Source: an uncultured Clostridia bacterium
Lineage (GTDB): Bacteria > Bacillota > Clostridia > Oscillospirales > CAG-272
Reading direction: 5' to 3'
Assembly (NCBI GenBank): GCA_944392615.1
Contig: CALXXF010000015.1
Coordinates: 1 to 53,658 of the forward strand
DNA length: 53,658 bases
Of the stretch, positions 17,634 through 25,857 are shown in pieces. The position numbers were made by a program, and so were the translations under genes. The stretch's first letter is position 1. Each line of letters begins with the position of its first letter. A model generated the notes under the pieces. It saw nothing but the letters and a program-made list of their open reading frames with translations, made no database searches and was not told where the DNA came from.

Positions 17634-18683
17634 ATGGAAAACACCCCGGAGCTTGTAAAATCATTTCTCAACTACAAGCTGTCGATACAGAACCGATCAA
17701 TAAAGACAGTTGAGCAATACGAAATAGACCTTATGCTGTTTTTCAAATACCTTATATGCCGAAAAAACGGAACTCCTCTTTCCAAAGAAGAGTTTGACAA
17801 CACGGACATATCGGGCGTGGACATTGACTTCATACGGAAAATAAGCGAGGACGACATATACGATTTTTTCATATTCGTATCACGAGAACGCGCAAATAAG
17901 GCACGTTCTCGCGCCCGCAAGCTTTCCAGTCTCAAGACTTTTTTCAAATATCTTGAGGTAAATAAAAAACTTATAGACAAGAACCCCGCCATTAATGTGG
18001 AATCCCCCTCCGTAAAGCGTGCTCTTCCCAAATATCTCACACTTGAAGAAAGCATTTCCCTTCTTGAAGCCGTCGAAAGCGATACCGAGTCTGAAAGCAG
18101 GGAGAGAGACTACGCTATAGTTACGCTTTTTCTGAACTGCGGCATGCGCCTTTCAGAGCTTTGCTCAATTAATCTGAGCGATATAGACACTGAGATGCGC
18201 TCCTTGCGCGTAATAGGAAAAGGCTCGAAGGAAAGGATAGTATACCTGAACGATGCATGCAGGGCCGCACTTACCGATTACCTCAAGGTGCGCGGAGCAA
18301 TTTCATCGAAGGACAAAAACGCGCTTTTCATTTCAAGGCTCGGAAAAAGGATAAGCAATAAGACGGTACAGTGGATGATATATAAATATCTGAACAAGGC
18401 AGGGCTGGGAAACAGACACCTTTCAACACATAAACTGCGTCACACTGCCGCAACTCTGATGTATCAGGAGGGCGGAGTAGATGTTCTCATACTGAAGGAC
18501 ATACTCGGTCATGAACAGCTGAATACAACACAGATATACACGCATGTCAGCAACAGGCAGCTTGAAGACGCCGTTAAAAAAAATCCCCTTGCGTCGAAGA
18601 GAATCTCGCACGATACGCCGACCGATGCCAAAAAAGACTCAGATTCCGGTGAGGACGATGAACGAAAAGACCATGACGTATGA
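17634..18683 (+). CDS. XerC/XerD-like tyrosine recombinase
   Basis: This 349-residue site-specific recombinase is intact, with the full catalytic set: R172 (GMRLSEL), K196 (GKGSKER), H266 and R269 (HKLRH), H293 (LGH) and the nucleophile Y302 (IYTHVS). The N-terminal SAM-like core-binding domain spans about 5-125. A strong AAGGAGG precedes the ATG. It is longer than typical XerC/XerD (about 300) because of an insertion near residues 45-65 and a charged 40-residue tail after the nucleophile. No integrase-associated genes or attachment-site duplications are visible, which favours a housekeeping or chromosome-resolution role over a mobile-element integrase. I leave the symbol blank because XerC, XerD and related paralogues cannot be separated here. 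Confidence 0.88.
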   Translation: MENTPELVKSFLNYKLSIQNRSIKTVEQYEIDLMLFFKYLICRKNGTPLSKEEFDNTDISGVDIDFIRKISEDDIYDFFIFVSRERANKARSRARKLSSLKTFFKYLEVNKKLIDKNPAINVESPSVKRALPKYLTLEESISLLEAVESDTESESRERDYAIVTLFLNCGMRLSELCSINLSDIDTEMRSLRVIGKGSKERIVYLNDACRAALTDYLKVRGAISSKDKNALFISRLGKRISNKTVQWMIYKYLNKAGLGNRHLSTHKLRHTAATLMYQEGGVDVLILKDILGHEQLNTTQIYTHVSNRQLEDAVKKNPLASKRISHDTPTDAKKDSDSGEDDERKDHDV

Positions 18684-18840
18684 GGACGTTTTGAGCAAAT
18701 TTTAAAATAAGGTAGGTAAGGTCAGACATTCCTCAGGTAAGACATTTTTTGCCTGAAAAAATACGACTTTACACAAAGTCCATGATAAAATGTGATCACA
18801 TCTGCAAGTACAAACCAAACCGCAATACAAAGCCTATAAA

Positions 18841-18896
18841 AATCTCCCGGACAGTTCATTAAGTGAAGAACACTAATTGAACCTCCGGGATTTTTT
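18841..18896. terminator. bidirectional terminator between recombinase and spoVAE
   Basis: TCCCGG and CCGGGA close a long hairpin whose inner arms GTTCA...TGAAC and AGTG...CACT also pair. A T-run follows on the plus strand (GATTTTTT), and on the minus strand the stem is followed by GATTTTTAT. It separates the convergent recombinase gene and the spoVA operon. Elsewhere in 18684-19224 I see only the small ORF listed separately. Confidence 0.65.
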
Positions 18897-19024
18897 CTGA
18901 AAATTTCTACGTCTGACACTTCATATGACGACCGTTTCCGACAGGGAGATTGCACAAAATCATCATGCTCGGCAGCAAGCTTTTGTTTTGCACGTCTGGA
19001 TGACATTAGGAGGAATGCAGCTTA

Positions 19025-19174
19025 ATGCCGCGGTCTGTATCAGATTTATATCATGAGCCGTGCTTTATCAAGCTTCTTTATGCCAAAATTTGCTTACTGT
19101 GTTTTTTAGGTATTTTTTACTTACCTGATTTGGAGCATGGTGTTGCTCAAAATCATACAGACCACTCAAAATAA
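19025..19174 (+). CDS. possible 49-residue small membrane peptide
   Basis: An ATG at 19025 opens a 49-codon frame, preceded by a perfect AGGAGG 11 bases upstream. The peptide has one strongly hydrophobic run (KICLLCFLGIFYLP at about 21-34) flanked by polar ends, as in small membrane peptides and some type I toxins. Nothing else supports it, no homolog comes to mind, and the Shine-Dalgarno spacing is long. It lies in the convergent gap between the recombinase and spoVAE. Confidence 0.2.
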   Translation: MPRSVSDLYHEPCFIKLLYAKICLLCFLGIFYLPDLEHGVAQNHTDHSK

Positions 19175-19224
19175 ATGAAAATCATACGGAGTCTGTATTA
19201 CGAACCGGATTACAGGTTCACCTC

Positions 19225-19590
19225 TCACTTCGGTTTGCTCCTGAAGATCAACGCGGCAACAAAGGCGAAAACCAGCGCCGCAGCTATTCCGGCTGAAGTC
19301 GCTGTAAAGCCTCCTGTAAGTATCCCTATGGCTCCATTTTCATCTATCGCCTTTTCAACACCGCGGGCAAGAGAATAACCGAATCCTGTGAGAGGTACGG
19401 TCGCACCGGCTTTTGCAAAATCCACAATGGGACCGTATATACCCATGGCTGTAAGAATCACACCTCCTACTACGTATGACACAAGCACACGAGCCGGGGT
19501 GAGCTTTGTTTTGTCTATAAGTATCTGAGCAATTGTACACAGTATGCCGCCAACTATAAAGACGCTCAGGTACACAAGTATTTTTTCCAA
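19225..19590 (-). CDS. spoVAE: stage V sporulation protein AE (SpoVAE)
   Basis: This is a 121-residue inner-forespore-membrane protein of the SpoVA channel that loads dipicolinic acid into the spore core and releases it at germination. Hydrophobic segments alternate with the conserved LCTIAQILIDKTKLTPARVL and GATVPLTGFGYSLARGV motifs. I choose a TTG start at 19590 because GGAGG lies nine bases upstream and the product then begins at the first membrane helix. The ATG at 19614 lies inside spoVAD and has no Shine-Dalgarno. With the TTG start the gene begins four bases after the spoVAD stop codon. Confidence 0.93.
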   Translation of the reverse strand: MEKILVYLSVFIVGGILCTIAQILIDKTKLTPARVLVSYVVGGVILTAMGIYGPIVDFAKAGATVPLTGFGYSLARGVEKAIDENGAIGILTGGFTATSAGIAAALVFAFVAALIFRSKPK

Positions 19591-19594
19591 TTTG

Positions 19595-20578
19595 TCAGCC
19601 CTCCAAATATACAAGATGAGCCACCGACGCTATCGGCTCTCCCTGCTGAAGACTTGTGGGGCTCATAAGCGCCCCAGTTCCGATGAATAAGACCCTGCCG
19701 AGTTTTCCGGAAAGCATATCAGGAAGGATGCTTGTGCAGGCGACAGAGGCAGAACATCCGCATCCTGAGGCGCCGGAATGCATGTCCTGCCGCTTTCTGT
19801 CATAAAGGCGGAGGCCGCAGTCATCGTATACTTCTCCCATGTCATATCCGTTCTGCTCCATAATGAGCTTTGTTATTGAGTATCCCTCTGCACCGAGATC
19901 ACCCGTTGCTATCAGATCGAAATCGCCTGGCTTCATGCCGCTCTCAGAAAAAAAACGGAGCATAGTGTCGGCAGCAGCCGGAGCCATAGCAGCGCCCATA
20001 TTGTTGATATCTTTTATTTTGCTGTCGACCGACCTGCCGAACATGACGCTTTTTATTCTGACGCCCTCATTTGTCCTTCCTGTAATGAAGGCGCCCGAAG
20101 CCGTAGCCGTCCTTTGCGATGTCGGTGTTCTCTGCCCTCCGTATTCCAGCGGAAAGCGAAACTGCCTTTCGGCAGAACAAAAATGTGACGACGTCACCGC
20201 AGCGCACACAGAACCGCTCTGATCACATATAATTGCTGAAAGCGCAAGACCCTCTGCAGCAGTAGAACAGGCGCCGAAAAGTCCCACGAACGGAATATCG
20301 AAAGACAAAAGCCCGTAGCATGACGCCGTGCACTGATTCATAAGATCCCCGGCAAGCAGCACACCTATATCCTTCTCTGTCATATTGCGCTTCCCCAGAG
20401 CCATGGAAAGGGCTATTTTCTGCATACTGCCTTCGGCGCTCTCCCACGTTTTCTGTGAAAAGCGCTCGCTTTCATCTGTGTAGTCAAAGGCATAACCGAG
20501 CGGGCCGTTTTTTTCTGCTTTTCCGCCTACTGCGGCAAAGGAAAATATGCGAGTCTCATTTTTTATCTCAATTAGCAT
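19595..20578 (-). CDS. spoVAD: stage V sporulation protein AD (SpoVAD)
   Basis: This 327-residue thiolase-fold protein binds dipicolinic acid and is the soluble subunit of the SpoVA channel on the spore inner membrane. GPLGYAFD, LLAGDLMNQCTASCYG, LFGACSTAAEGLALS, SAERQFRFPLEYGGQRTPT, MAPAAADTM and GCGCSASV are all SpoVAD hallmarks. I start it at the ATG at 20578, which gives the family length; the upstream open frame adds about 53 unrelated residues. The Shine-Dalgarno is weak. It lies 311 bases downstream of spoVAC, longer than the near-contiguous spacing usual for this operon. Confidence 0.95.
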   Translation of the reverse strand: MLIEIKNETRIFSFAAVGGKAEKNGPLGYAFDYTDESERFSQKTWESAEGSMQKIALSMALGKRNMTEKDIGVLLAGDLMNQCTASCYGLLSFDIPFVGLFGACSTAAEGLALSAIICDQSGSVCAAVTSSHFCSAERQFRFPLEYGGQRTPTSQRTATASGAFITGRTNEGVRIKSVMFGRSVDSKIKDINNMGAAMAPAAADTMLRFFSESGMKPGDFDLIATGDLGAEGYSITKLIMEQNGYDMGEVYDDCGLRLYDRKRQDMHSGASGCGCSASVACTSILPDMLSGKLGRVLFIGTGALMSPTSLQQGEPIASVAHLVYLEG

Positions 20579-20809
20579 CTTATCACCGTATTGTTCAGTA
20601 GCTGTAAAAGTATTTGATTCATGTCTTCGCTGTGGGACCTGCGGATTCATTTCTGAAAAAAATCGTGTATATTGCGTATATCCAATGTACGGTATTCCGT
20701 GATTTGGCGCCTTAAGCACACTGATTTTTTGAATCACGCACAGCCGTCTTGTCCTGTCCGCAGTATTGAGCTATAGGCGGACTCAATGACTTTGAAGCAG
20801 AATAAATGC

Positions 20810-20833
20810 GGCGCATATAAAGGCGCATATAAA
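20810..20833. repeat. 12-bp tandem duplication in the spoVAC-spoVAD gap
   Basis: GGCGCATATAAA occurs twice head to tail (20810-20821 and 20822-20833). The rest of the 311-base spoVAC-spoVAD spacer (20579-20889) holds no gene I can support. Confidence 0.7.
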
Positions 20834-20889
20834 TCAGAATTACGGTACGCTGATGATCAGACTGCCTCATATGACGCGCCTGAGACAAA

Positions 20890-21336
20890 TCAGATAGGAA
20901 TAAGACCGGCGATGTAATATATGCCTCCGTATATTACAGACGCAAGTATTCCATACATTATGACAGGCCCCGCTATTATGAATATTTTGGCACCCAGACC
21001 CATCACGTAGCCCTCAGCCTTATTGTCTATAGCCGGAGCAGCGACGGCATTTGCAAACCCGGTTATTGGCACAAGGGTGCCTGCCCCTGCGAATTTGGCT
21101 ATTTTGTCAAAGACCCCTATACCGGTCAGAAGCACGCTTAAAAAAATAAGACTCACCGGTACAAGCGCTTTTACTGTTTCCTCGTTAACACCGAGCAACG
21201 TGTATATATCCGAAAATGCCTGTCCGAGAACGCAGATAAATCCTCCGACTGTAAAGGCAAAGAAGCAGTCTTTTCCGAGTGGAGATTTGGCGGCGTGTTC
21301 ACTGGCAAATTTCTCATATTTCTCATCGACCTTCAT
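20890..21336 (-). CDS. spoVAC: stage V sporulation protein AC (SpoVAC)
   Basis: This 148-residue polytopic membrane protein of the SpoVA dipicolinic acid channel acts as a mechanosensitive pore subunit in Bacillus. A polar N-terminus (residues 1-25, ending SPLGKDCFFAF) precedes several hydrophobic segments. VGGFICVLGQAFSDIY and AGAGTLVPITGFANAVAAPAI are the conserved SpoVAC/AE family motifs. AAAGGAG before the ATG at 21336 fixes the start. It is the first gene of a three-gene spoVAC-D-E set, the minimal version usual in Clostridia; spoVAA, AB and AF are absent. Forespore sigma-G control is expected, but I could not identify a convincing sigma-G promoter. Confidence 0.93.
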   Translation of the reverse strand: MKVDEKYEKFASEHAAKSPLGKDCFFAFTVGGFICVLGQAFSDIYTLLGVNEETVKALVPVSLIFLSVLLTGIGVFDKIAKFAGAGTLVPITGFANAVAAPAIDNKAEGYVMGLGAKIFIIAGPVIMYGILASVIYGGIYYIAGLIPI

Positions 21337-21499
21337 GACGACACTCCTTTCTGTTTGATATCCTGACAGATCAGAAACAAAGTTTTTTACGCTCCGCCGC
21401 GGGTAGACGTTCATCAGCGCAAGGCGGCCGGGCGGAACAAGAGCAACTTATTTCACAATACGAGTATTCCTCATGATACAAAAATTATTCTGACCGATA

Positions 21500-21528
21500 T
21501 TGACAAAAAAACAGGGTTGTTATAGAAT
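21500..21528 (+). promoter_or_regulatory. sigma-A-type promoter of yqeG
   Basis: TTGACA (21500-21505) and TAGAAT (21523-21528) are spaced by 17 bases. The predicted start near 21535 leaves a leader of about 170 bases that contains the 18-bp repeat array before yqeG. Confidence 0.7.
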
Positions 21529-21624
21529 ATCACATGTACTCCGGCGTGCATTTGACGCGCCGTTACAGCGCAGATGGCTGTCGTTTTCTGTGAAAAAAGT
21601 TTCACTGTCTCATTGCAGCGGACG

Positions 21625-21696
21625 ATGCAAATTACTTACGCAATGTAAATTACTTACGCAATGCAAATTACTTACGCAATGTAAATTCCTTACTTA
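21625..21696. repeat. four tandem 18-bp repeats in the yqeG leader
   Basis: Copies start at 21625, 21643, 21661 and 21679. The unit is ATGYAAATTACTTACGCA, with C and T alternating at position 4. The last copy is altered at its end so that it supplies the AAGGAGG ribosome binding site of yqeG. Reading from the first or third copy gives ATG, five sense codons, ATG and TAA, i.e. two short seven-codon frames. Confidence 0.95.
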
Positions 21697-21707
21697 AGGA
21701 GGAACCC

Positions 21708-22214
21708 GTGTCATACCTTGTCCCACATTTTATCTTCGATTCATACAGCGGAATAACTCCGGACTTTCTGCTGTCAAAAGGAATAAAGTTCGTCCTTTGC
21801 GACATAGACAACACACTTGTAACATACGACGACCCGGAGCCGACAAAAGAAGTGACATCATGGCTTTGCAAAATGAAAAATGCGGGGATAGAGATAATAT
21901 TTCTTTCGAACAATGAAAAAGAACGGGTGACAAGATTTGCAAGGGACACAGGGTACAAAGGCTATGCAGACTCAGGAAAACCACTTACCGGCAAAGCAAG
22001 AAAAATAATGAAAGAAGCGGGTGCATTGCAAAGCAATACAGCCGTGCTTGGCGACCAGATATACACTGACATGCTTCTCGGAGCAAGACTCGGTCTTTCC
22101 CTGCGTATTTTTGTCCCACCCATTAAAGACAAGAAGACGCTTTTTTTCAGATTCAAACGTCTTTTGGAACGTCCTGTGCTGTATCGCTATAACAGGATGC
22201 ACAAAAAGACGTAA
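21708..22214 (+). CDS. yqeG: YqeG-family HAD-IIIA phosphatase
   Basis: This is a 168-residue cytosolic HAD hydrolase. Motif I is CDIDNTLVTYDD, motif II IIFLSNN, the lysine region DSGKPLTGKARKIM and motif III VLGDQIYTDMLLGARLG. These fit the YqeG group, related to mitochondrial Gep4-type phosphatidylglycerophosphate phosphatases; the physiological substrate in Firmicutes is not settled. The start is GTG at 21708, directly after AAGGAGGAACCC. The basic C-terminus (FRFKRLLERPVLYRYNRM) is typical of the family and may contact the membrane. It heads a plus-strand run of genes extending to ispF. Confidence 0.9.
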   Translation: MSYLVPHFIFDSYSGITPDFLLSKGIKFVLCDIDNTLVTYDDPEPTKEVTSWLCKMKNAGIEIIFLSNNEKERVTRFARDTGYKGYADSGKPLTGKARKIMKEAGALQSNTAVLGDQIYTDMLLGARLGLSLRIFVPPIKDKKTLFFRFKRLLERPVLYRYNRMHKKT

Positions 22215-22264
22215 CGTACAAAAAGCAACTAAACGGATGTTGTGACATCCGTAACAGGAGGATT

Positions 22265-23125
22265 ATGAGCGCCATTTTCGGGCCTGCCGGAAATTCAAAA
22301 ATTTTCTACGAGCAGGGATATAAAAAAACCGAGGAAGCCTTTAAATGGCTCTCGGATATGGGACTCGACGCTTTTGAATACCCCGCGGGAAACGGCATAA
22401 CCGCATCGCTTTCAACCTTTGAAGCATTGGGCAGAAAAGCCGCCGTGAACTCAATCAAAACATCTTTTCATGCACCGTATTACATTTCCCTTTCCGGTGT
22501 GGAAGAGGAAAAAAGAGAAAAAAGCGTTGACTATATAGAAAAGAGTCATGCATGCGCTAAAGCGCTCGGTGCCGGCATAATAGTTATACACACAGGAAGT
22601 GCAGCAAAAATAAGCCGGGAAACGGCAGTATCATACGCAAAGCATACCATGGCAAAGGCTCTTGAGCGGATACCCGATGAAGGTATAAAATTCGGTCTTG
22701 AAACAATGGGCAAACAAAATCAGTTAGGAACGCTCGGCGAGGTACTTGACATATGTTCAGTTGACAAAAGGCTTTGTCCTGTGGTCGATTTCGGGCATAT
22801 GAATGCAAGAAATGCCGGTTCATTGTTTCGCACAAGAGATGATTACAGGCGGGTGTTTGAACAAATCGACCATGCCCTTGGCGCTGAATACGCACTAAGG
22901 CTCCACTGCCATTTTTCTAAAATAGAGTACACCCAGGCAGGAGAAAAACGCCACCTCACGTTTGAGGACAATATCTTCGGTCCCGACTTTGAGCCTCTGA
23001 TTGAGGTAATAGCGCAGGATAGCCTCTCACCCACCGTAATATGCGAATCTGACGGGACGATGGCGCAGGATGCCCTCACAATGAAAAAATACTATTTATC
23101 GCTGACTGCATCAGGCATGAACTGA
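22265..23125 (+). CDS. TIM-barrel metal enzyme of the endonuclease IV / sugar isomerase superfamily
   Basis: This 286-residue (beta/alpha)8 protein belongs to the AP-endonuclease-2 superfamily. Candidate metal ligands follow the Nfo order: His in KTSFHAPYYIS, His in IIVIHTGS, Glu in FGLETMGK, Asp/His in VVDFGHMNAR, His in LHCHFSK and Glu in VICESDG. Genuine endonuclease IV has DTCH in place of VDFGHMN, so activity on abasic DNA is uncertain; a sugar-phosphate isomerase is equally possible. AGGAGG precedes the ATG. It lies between yqeG and a peptidase gene. I leave the symbol blank. Confidence 0.8.
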   Translation: MSAIFGPAGNSKIFYEQGYKKTEEAFKWLSDMGLDAFEYPAGNGITASLSTFEALGRKAAVNSIKTSFHAPYYISLSGVEEEKREKSVDYIEKSHACAKALGAGIIVIHTGSAAKISRETAVSYAKHTMAKALERIPDEGIKFGLETMGKQNQLGTLGEVLDICSVDKRLCPVVDFGHMNARNAGSLFRTRDDYRRVFEQIDHALGAEYALRLHCHFSKIEYTQAGEKRHLTFEDNIFGPDFEPLIEVIAQDSLSPTVICESDGTMAQDALTMKKYYLSLTASGMN

Positions 23126-23327
23126 AGCACAACAACCTGAATACGTGTTTTCATTAACAGACCAGACATGCAGGATGCAGAACGTGTGAGAAAGAAGTCG
23201 GCATTTTCCGGACCCGCGCAAGTATCAGGAAATAAAAACTCACAAGCATCAAACAATAAAAGCATAAAAGTAAAATTAAATCTGCCGCGACGCATTACAG
23301 CCGCAGGCATACACCGGAGGAAACAAA

Positions 23328-24383
23328 ATGAAAAGAATAGAAAAGCTCCTGAAGGCTCTTCCGGAGCAGATTGACGCACTTCTCGTAACCAATTACAAAA
23401 ATCAGAAGTACCTCACGGGTTTTGACTTTGAGGACGGACTTGTTGTCGTGACGCGCAACGGCTCATATCTTCTCACAGATCCAAGATACATAGAAGCGGC
23501 GAAAAAAGAGACTGACCCGCAATTCCAGGTCATGCTTTTCAGCGGCAAGCTGTCCTGTCAGCTTGCTTCGCTGTTGTCCGGATGCAAAACAGTCGGATAT
23601 GAAGACGCCTCTATAACCGTCGAGAGGAAAAACTCGTATGAACGTGCTCTTCCCGGATTTACCCTTGTCCCTGCCGGACGGATAATAGAAAAACTGCGCG
23701 AGATAAAGGAGCCGTGCGAAATTGAAAAAATAGTTGCCGCACAAAGAATAGCAGAAAAAGCATTCGATCACATTTTGGGATTTATAACGCCCGACCGCAC
23801 GGAGACAGAGGTTGCTCTTGAACTTGAATTTACAATGAGAAGGCTCGGTGCAAAATCCACATCCTTCAACACGATTGCAGTTTCAGGCAAGAAATCAGCT
23901 TTGCCGCACGGAGTTCCGGAAGCGCGCAAACTCGAACGCGGATTTTTCACTCTTGATTTCGGCGCGCTTTACGATGGATACTGCTCTGATATGACCAGAA
24001 CTGTTGTAATAGGCAAGGCAGACAGCGAAATGAAAAAGGTCTATGAGACCGTATATGCGGCCCAGACAGCGGCTCTTGAGGCATACGATTTCGGAAAGAC
24101 AGGTGCCCAGATAGACGCCGTTGCAAGGGAAATAATTTACAAGGCAGGTTATGAGGGCTGCTTCGGACACGGGCTCGGACACGGGGTAGGCATGGATATA
24201 CATGAAGCTCCAGGGGTATCCTCAGCATCAGCCACGCCGTTTGAAACCGGACATGTTGTTACATGCGAGCCCGGAATCTATCTTGAAGGAAAATACGGCG
24301 TGCGCATAGAAGACATGGTGGTGTTCGGAGAAAACAGCGTGGAAGACATAACCAGGTCGCCCAAGAATCTTATTGAATTGTAA
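23328..24383 (+). CDS. M24 family metallopeptidase (Xaa-Pro aminopeptidase/dipeptidase type)
   Basis: This 351-residue cytosolic pita-bread peptidase probably removes residues next to proline in peptides. The N-terminal creatinase-like domain covers about 1-120. The catalytic domain shows all five metal ligands: Asp in FTLDFGALYDG, Asp in SDMTRTVV, His in GHGLGHGVG, Glu in VTCEPGIYLEG and Glu in GVRIEDMV. The length and sequence fit the short PepQ/YpdF-like group. GGAGG precedes the ATG. It sits immediately upstream of efp, a pairing common in Firmicutes, but efp has its own promoter. Confidence 0.93.
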   Translation: MKRIEKLLKALPEQIDALLVTNYKNQKYLTGFDFEDGLVVVTRNGSYLLTDPRYIEAAKKETDPQFQVMLFSGKLSCQLASLLSGCKTVGYEDASITVERKNSYERALPGFTLVPAGRIIEKLREIKEPCEIEKIVAAQRIAEKAFDHILGFITPDRTETEVALELEFTMRRLGAKSTSFNTIAVSGKKSALPHGVPEARKLERGFFTLDFGALYDGYCSDMTRTVVIGKADSEMKKVYETVYAAQTAALEAYDFGKTGAQIDAVAREIIYKAGYEGCFGHGLGHGVGMDIHEAPGVSSASATPFETGHVVTCEPGIYLEGKYGVRIEDMVVFGENSVEDITRSPKNLIEL

Positions 24384-24400
24384 AAAAAATATTAACACTC

Positions 24401-24429
24401 TTGAAAAGATATCCGATATATTGTATAAT
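24401..24429 (+). promoter_or_regulatory. efp: sigma-A-type promoter of efp
   Basis: TTGAAA (24401-24406), 17-base spacer, perfect TATAAT (24424-24429), in the gap between the M24 peptidase and efp. The predicted leader is about 40 bases. Confidence 0.8.
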
Positions 24430-24476
24430 GACTCGGATAGAGTAATAAATTTTGTTATAAATCGGAGGAAACACCA

Positions 24477-25034
24477 ATGGTAGTAGCCGGAGATTTCAGA
24501 AACGGCGTTACTTTTGAGATGGACGGAAAGGTCTATCAGGTAATTGAATTTCAGCATGTAAAGCCGGGAAAAGGAGCCGCTTTTGTAAGAACAAAGCTCC
24601 GCAACGTGCTTACCGGGGGAGTCACGGAAACAACATTCTCTCCTACGGACAAGTTTGAGAACGCATATATTGAAAGACGTGAGATGCAGTATCTTTATAA
24701 CGACGGCGACCTTTATTATTTTATGGACATGGAGACTTACGAACAGGAGCCTGTAGGAAAAGACCTTCTGAGCGACAACTTCAAGTTTGTCAAGGAAGAA
24801 ATGATGTGCAAGGTCCTCTCTTATAAGGGAAAAGTCTTCTCCATAGAGCCCCCCATGTTTGTGGAACTTGAAGTCACCGAGACAGAGCCCGGACTTGCCG
24901 GAAATACCGCTACAGGTGCTTCCAAGCCCGCCACCCTTGAAACAGGCGCCGAAATAAAGGTACCGCTTTTCATTAACATAGGCGATGTACTTAAGATCGA
25001 TACAAGGACCGGCGAATATCTGTCAAGAGCATAA
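24477..25034 (+). CDS. efp: translation elongation factor P
   Basis: This 185-residue, three-domain tRNA-mimic protein rescues ribosomes stalled at polyproline stretches. The N-terminal KOW-like domain carries the loop [14 protein letters not shown] with lysine K32 at the tip, the site that is post-translationally modified in many bacteria. The C-terminal S1-like domain ends [25 protein letters not shown], the family signature. No modification enzyme (EpmA/B, EarP, YmfI) is in the window. GGAGG precedes the ATG, and a near-consensus promoter lies just upstream. Confidence 0.98.
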   Translation: MVVAGDFRNGVTFEMDGKVYQVIEFQHVKPGKGAAFVRTKLRNVLTGGVTETTFSPTDKFENAYIERREMQYLYNDGDLYYFMDMETYEQEPVGKDLLSDNFKFVKEEMMCKVLSYKGKVFSIEPPMFVELEVTETEPGLAGNTATGASKPATLETGAEIKVPLFINIGDVLKIDTRTGEYLSRA

Positions 25035-25072
25035 GAAACAGGAACAAACCACCGATAAGAACGGAGGCAGTT

Positions 25073-25492
25073 ATGAAAAACACCGAAAAAGTAGCATATA
25101 TAAAGGGCATGATGGATGGAATGAACTTCCAGGCTGACTCCCCGGAAAAAAAGCTCATCTCCTCAATAGTCGATGCACTTGAGAGTATGGCGGAATCGCT
25201 TGAGGCGCTTGAAGCCGATAATGAGTATCTCAGTGATTATATTGAAGAGGTAGATCAGGATCTCGGAGATGTTGAACAGGAAGTCTTCGGTTATGACGAT
25301 GACGATTTTGACGACGATGAGGACGAAGATGACGATGAAGACTATTATGAAGTCGTTGATTGTCCCACCTGCGGAAAGAAAATAGTCCTTGACGAGGAAT
25401 CGCTGAACGAAGGAAAGACTACCTGCCCCGGATGCGGCACAGAGCTTGAGTTTGAAACAGACTGTGACGGCTGCGAGGGCTGCGACAAATAA
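25073..25492 (+). CDS. acidic zinc-ribbon protein of unknown function
   Basis: This 139-residue soluble protein has an N-terminal helical region (about 1-70, coiled-coil-like, ISSIVDALESMAESLEALE). A run of almost pure Asp/Glu follows (about 74-90), then a zinc ribbon with CPTCGKK and CPGCGTELEF, and a cysteine-rich end CDGCEGCDK. The four ribbon cysteines and the four terminal cysteines could bind one or two metals. It follows efp by 38 bases with a GGAGG site and is probably co-transcribed with it. I know similar proteins only as conserved hypotheticals in Clostridia. Confidence 0.85.
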   Translation: MKNTEKVAYIKGMMDGMNFQADSPEKKLISSIVDALESMAESLEALEADNEYLSDYIEEVDQDLGDVEQEVFGYDDDDFDDDEDEDDDEDYYEVVDCPTCGKKIVLDEESLNEGKTTCPGCGTELEFETDCDGCEGCDK

Positions 25493-25857
25493 GCACAAAA
25501 CGGTTCATCGGTCAAACAATGTAACAATGTGTGCAGACAATGATGCGCGCATGGTGTATCCTGCGCCTGTCGTGCGGGAGTATGATTTGTTTTTGGACAG
25601 ACACGCTCCTCAGTCACGGGTATCCTCCGCCAACGACAATGCGGAGACGCAAGCACGGCGTTCTGGGGATATGCTCGTGAATGTAGCACATATTGATATT
25701 CAGACAAAAACTGTATGCTGAAAAACCGGCGCCGCACCGGCGCAGAACAAGACAAATCCGGAAAACGCGCCCGATGCGGAAGGGGCAGTGCTCCAGGCTT
25801 GTCTTCTGCAACGGTGTCGGCGCTTTTTCATACTTTACAGGCACGTATGAGGTTGAT
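25493..25857. other. 365-base spacer, no gene
   Basis: No supported gene. GCGCCG and CGGCGC (25729-25743) form a tight GC hairpin, with T-tract only on the minus strand, so it is a poor terminator for the plus-strand genes. Confidence 0.5.

Noticed and set aside
17634..18683. Integrase of a prophage or genomic island
   Set aside because: No tRNA-adjacent insertion, direct-repeat attachment sites or phage genes; the neighbours are core sporulation and wall genes.
18722..19006. 94-codon minus-strand frame between the recombinase and spoVAE genes
   Set aside because: It runs through the bidirectional terminator and has no ribosome binding site.
19591..19614. ATG start for spoVAE at 19614, overlapping spoVAD
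   Set aside because: No Shine-Dalgarno; the GGAGG lies downstream of it and fits the TTG at 19590.
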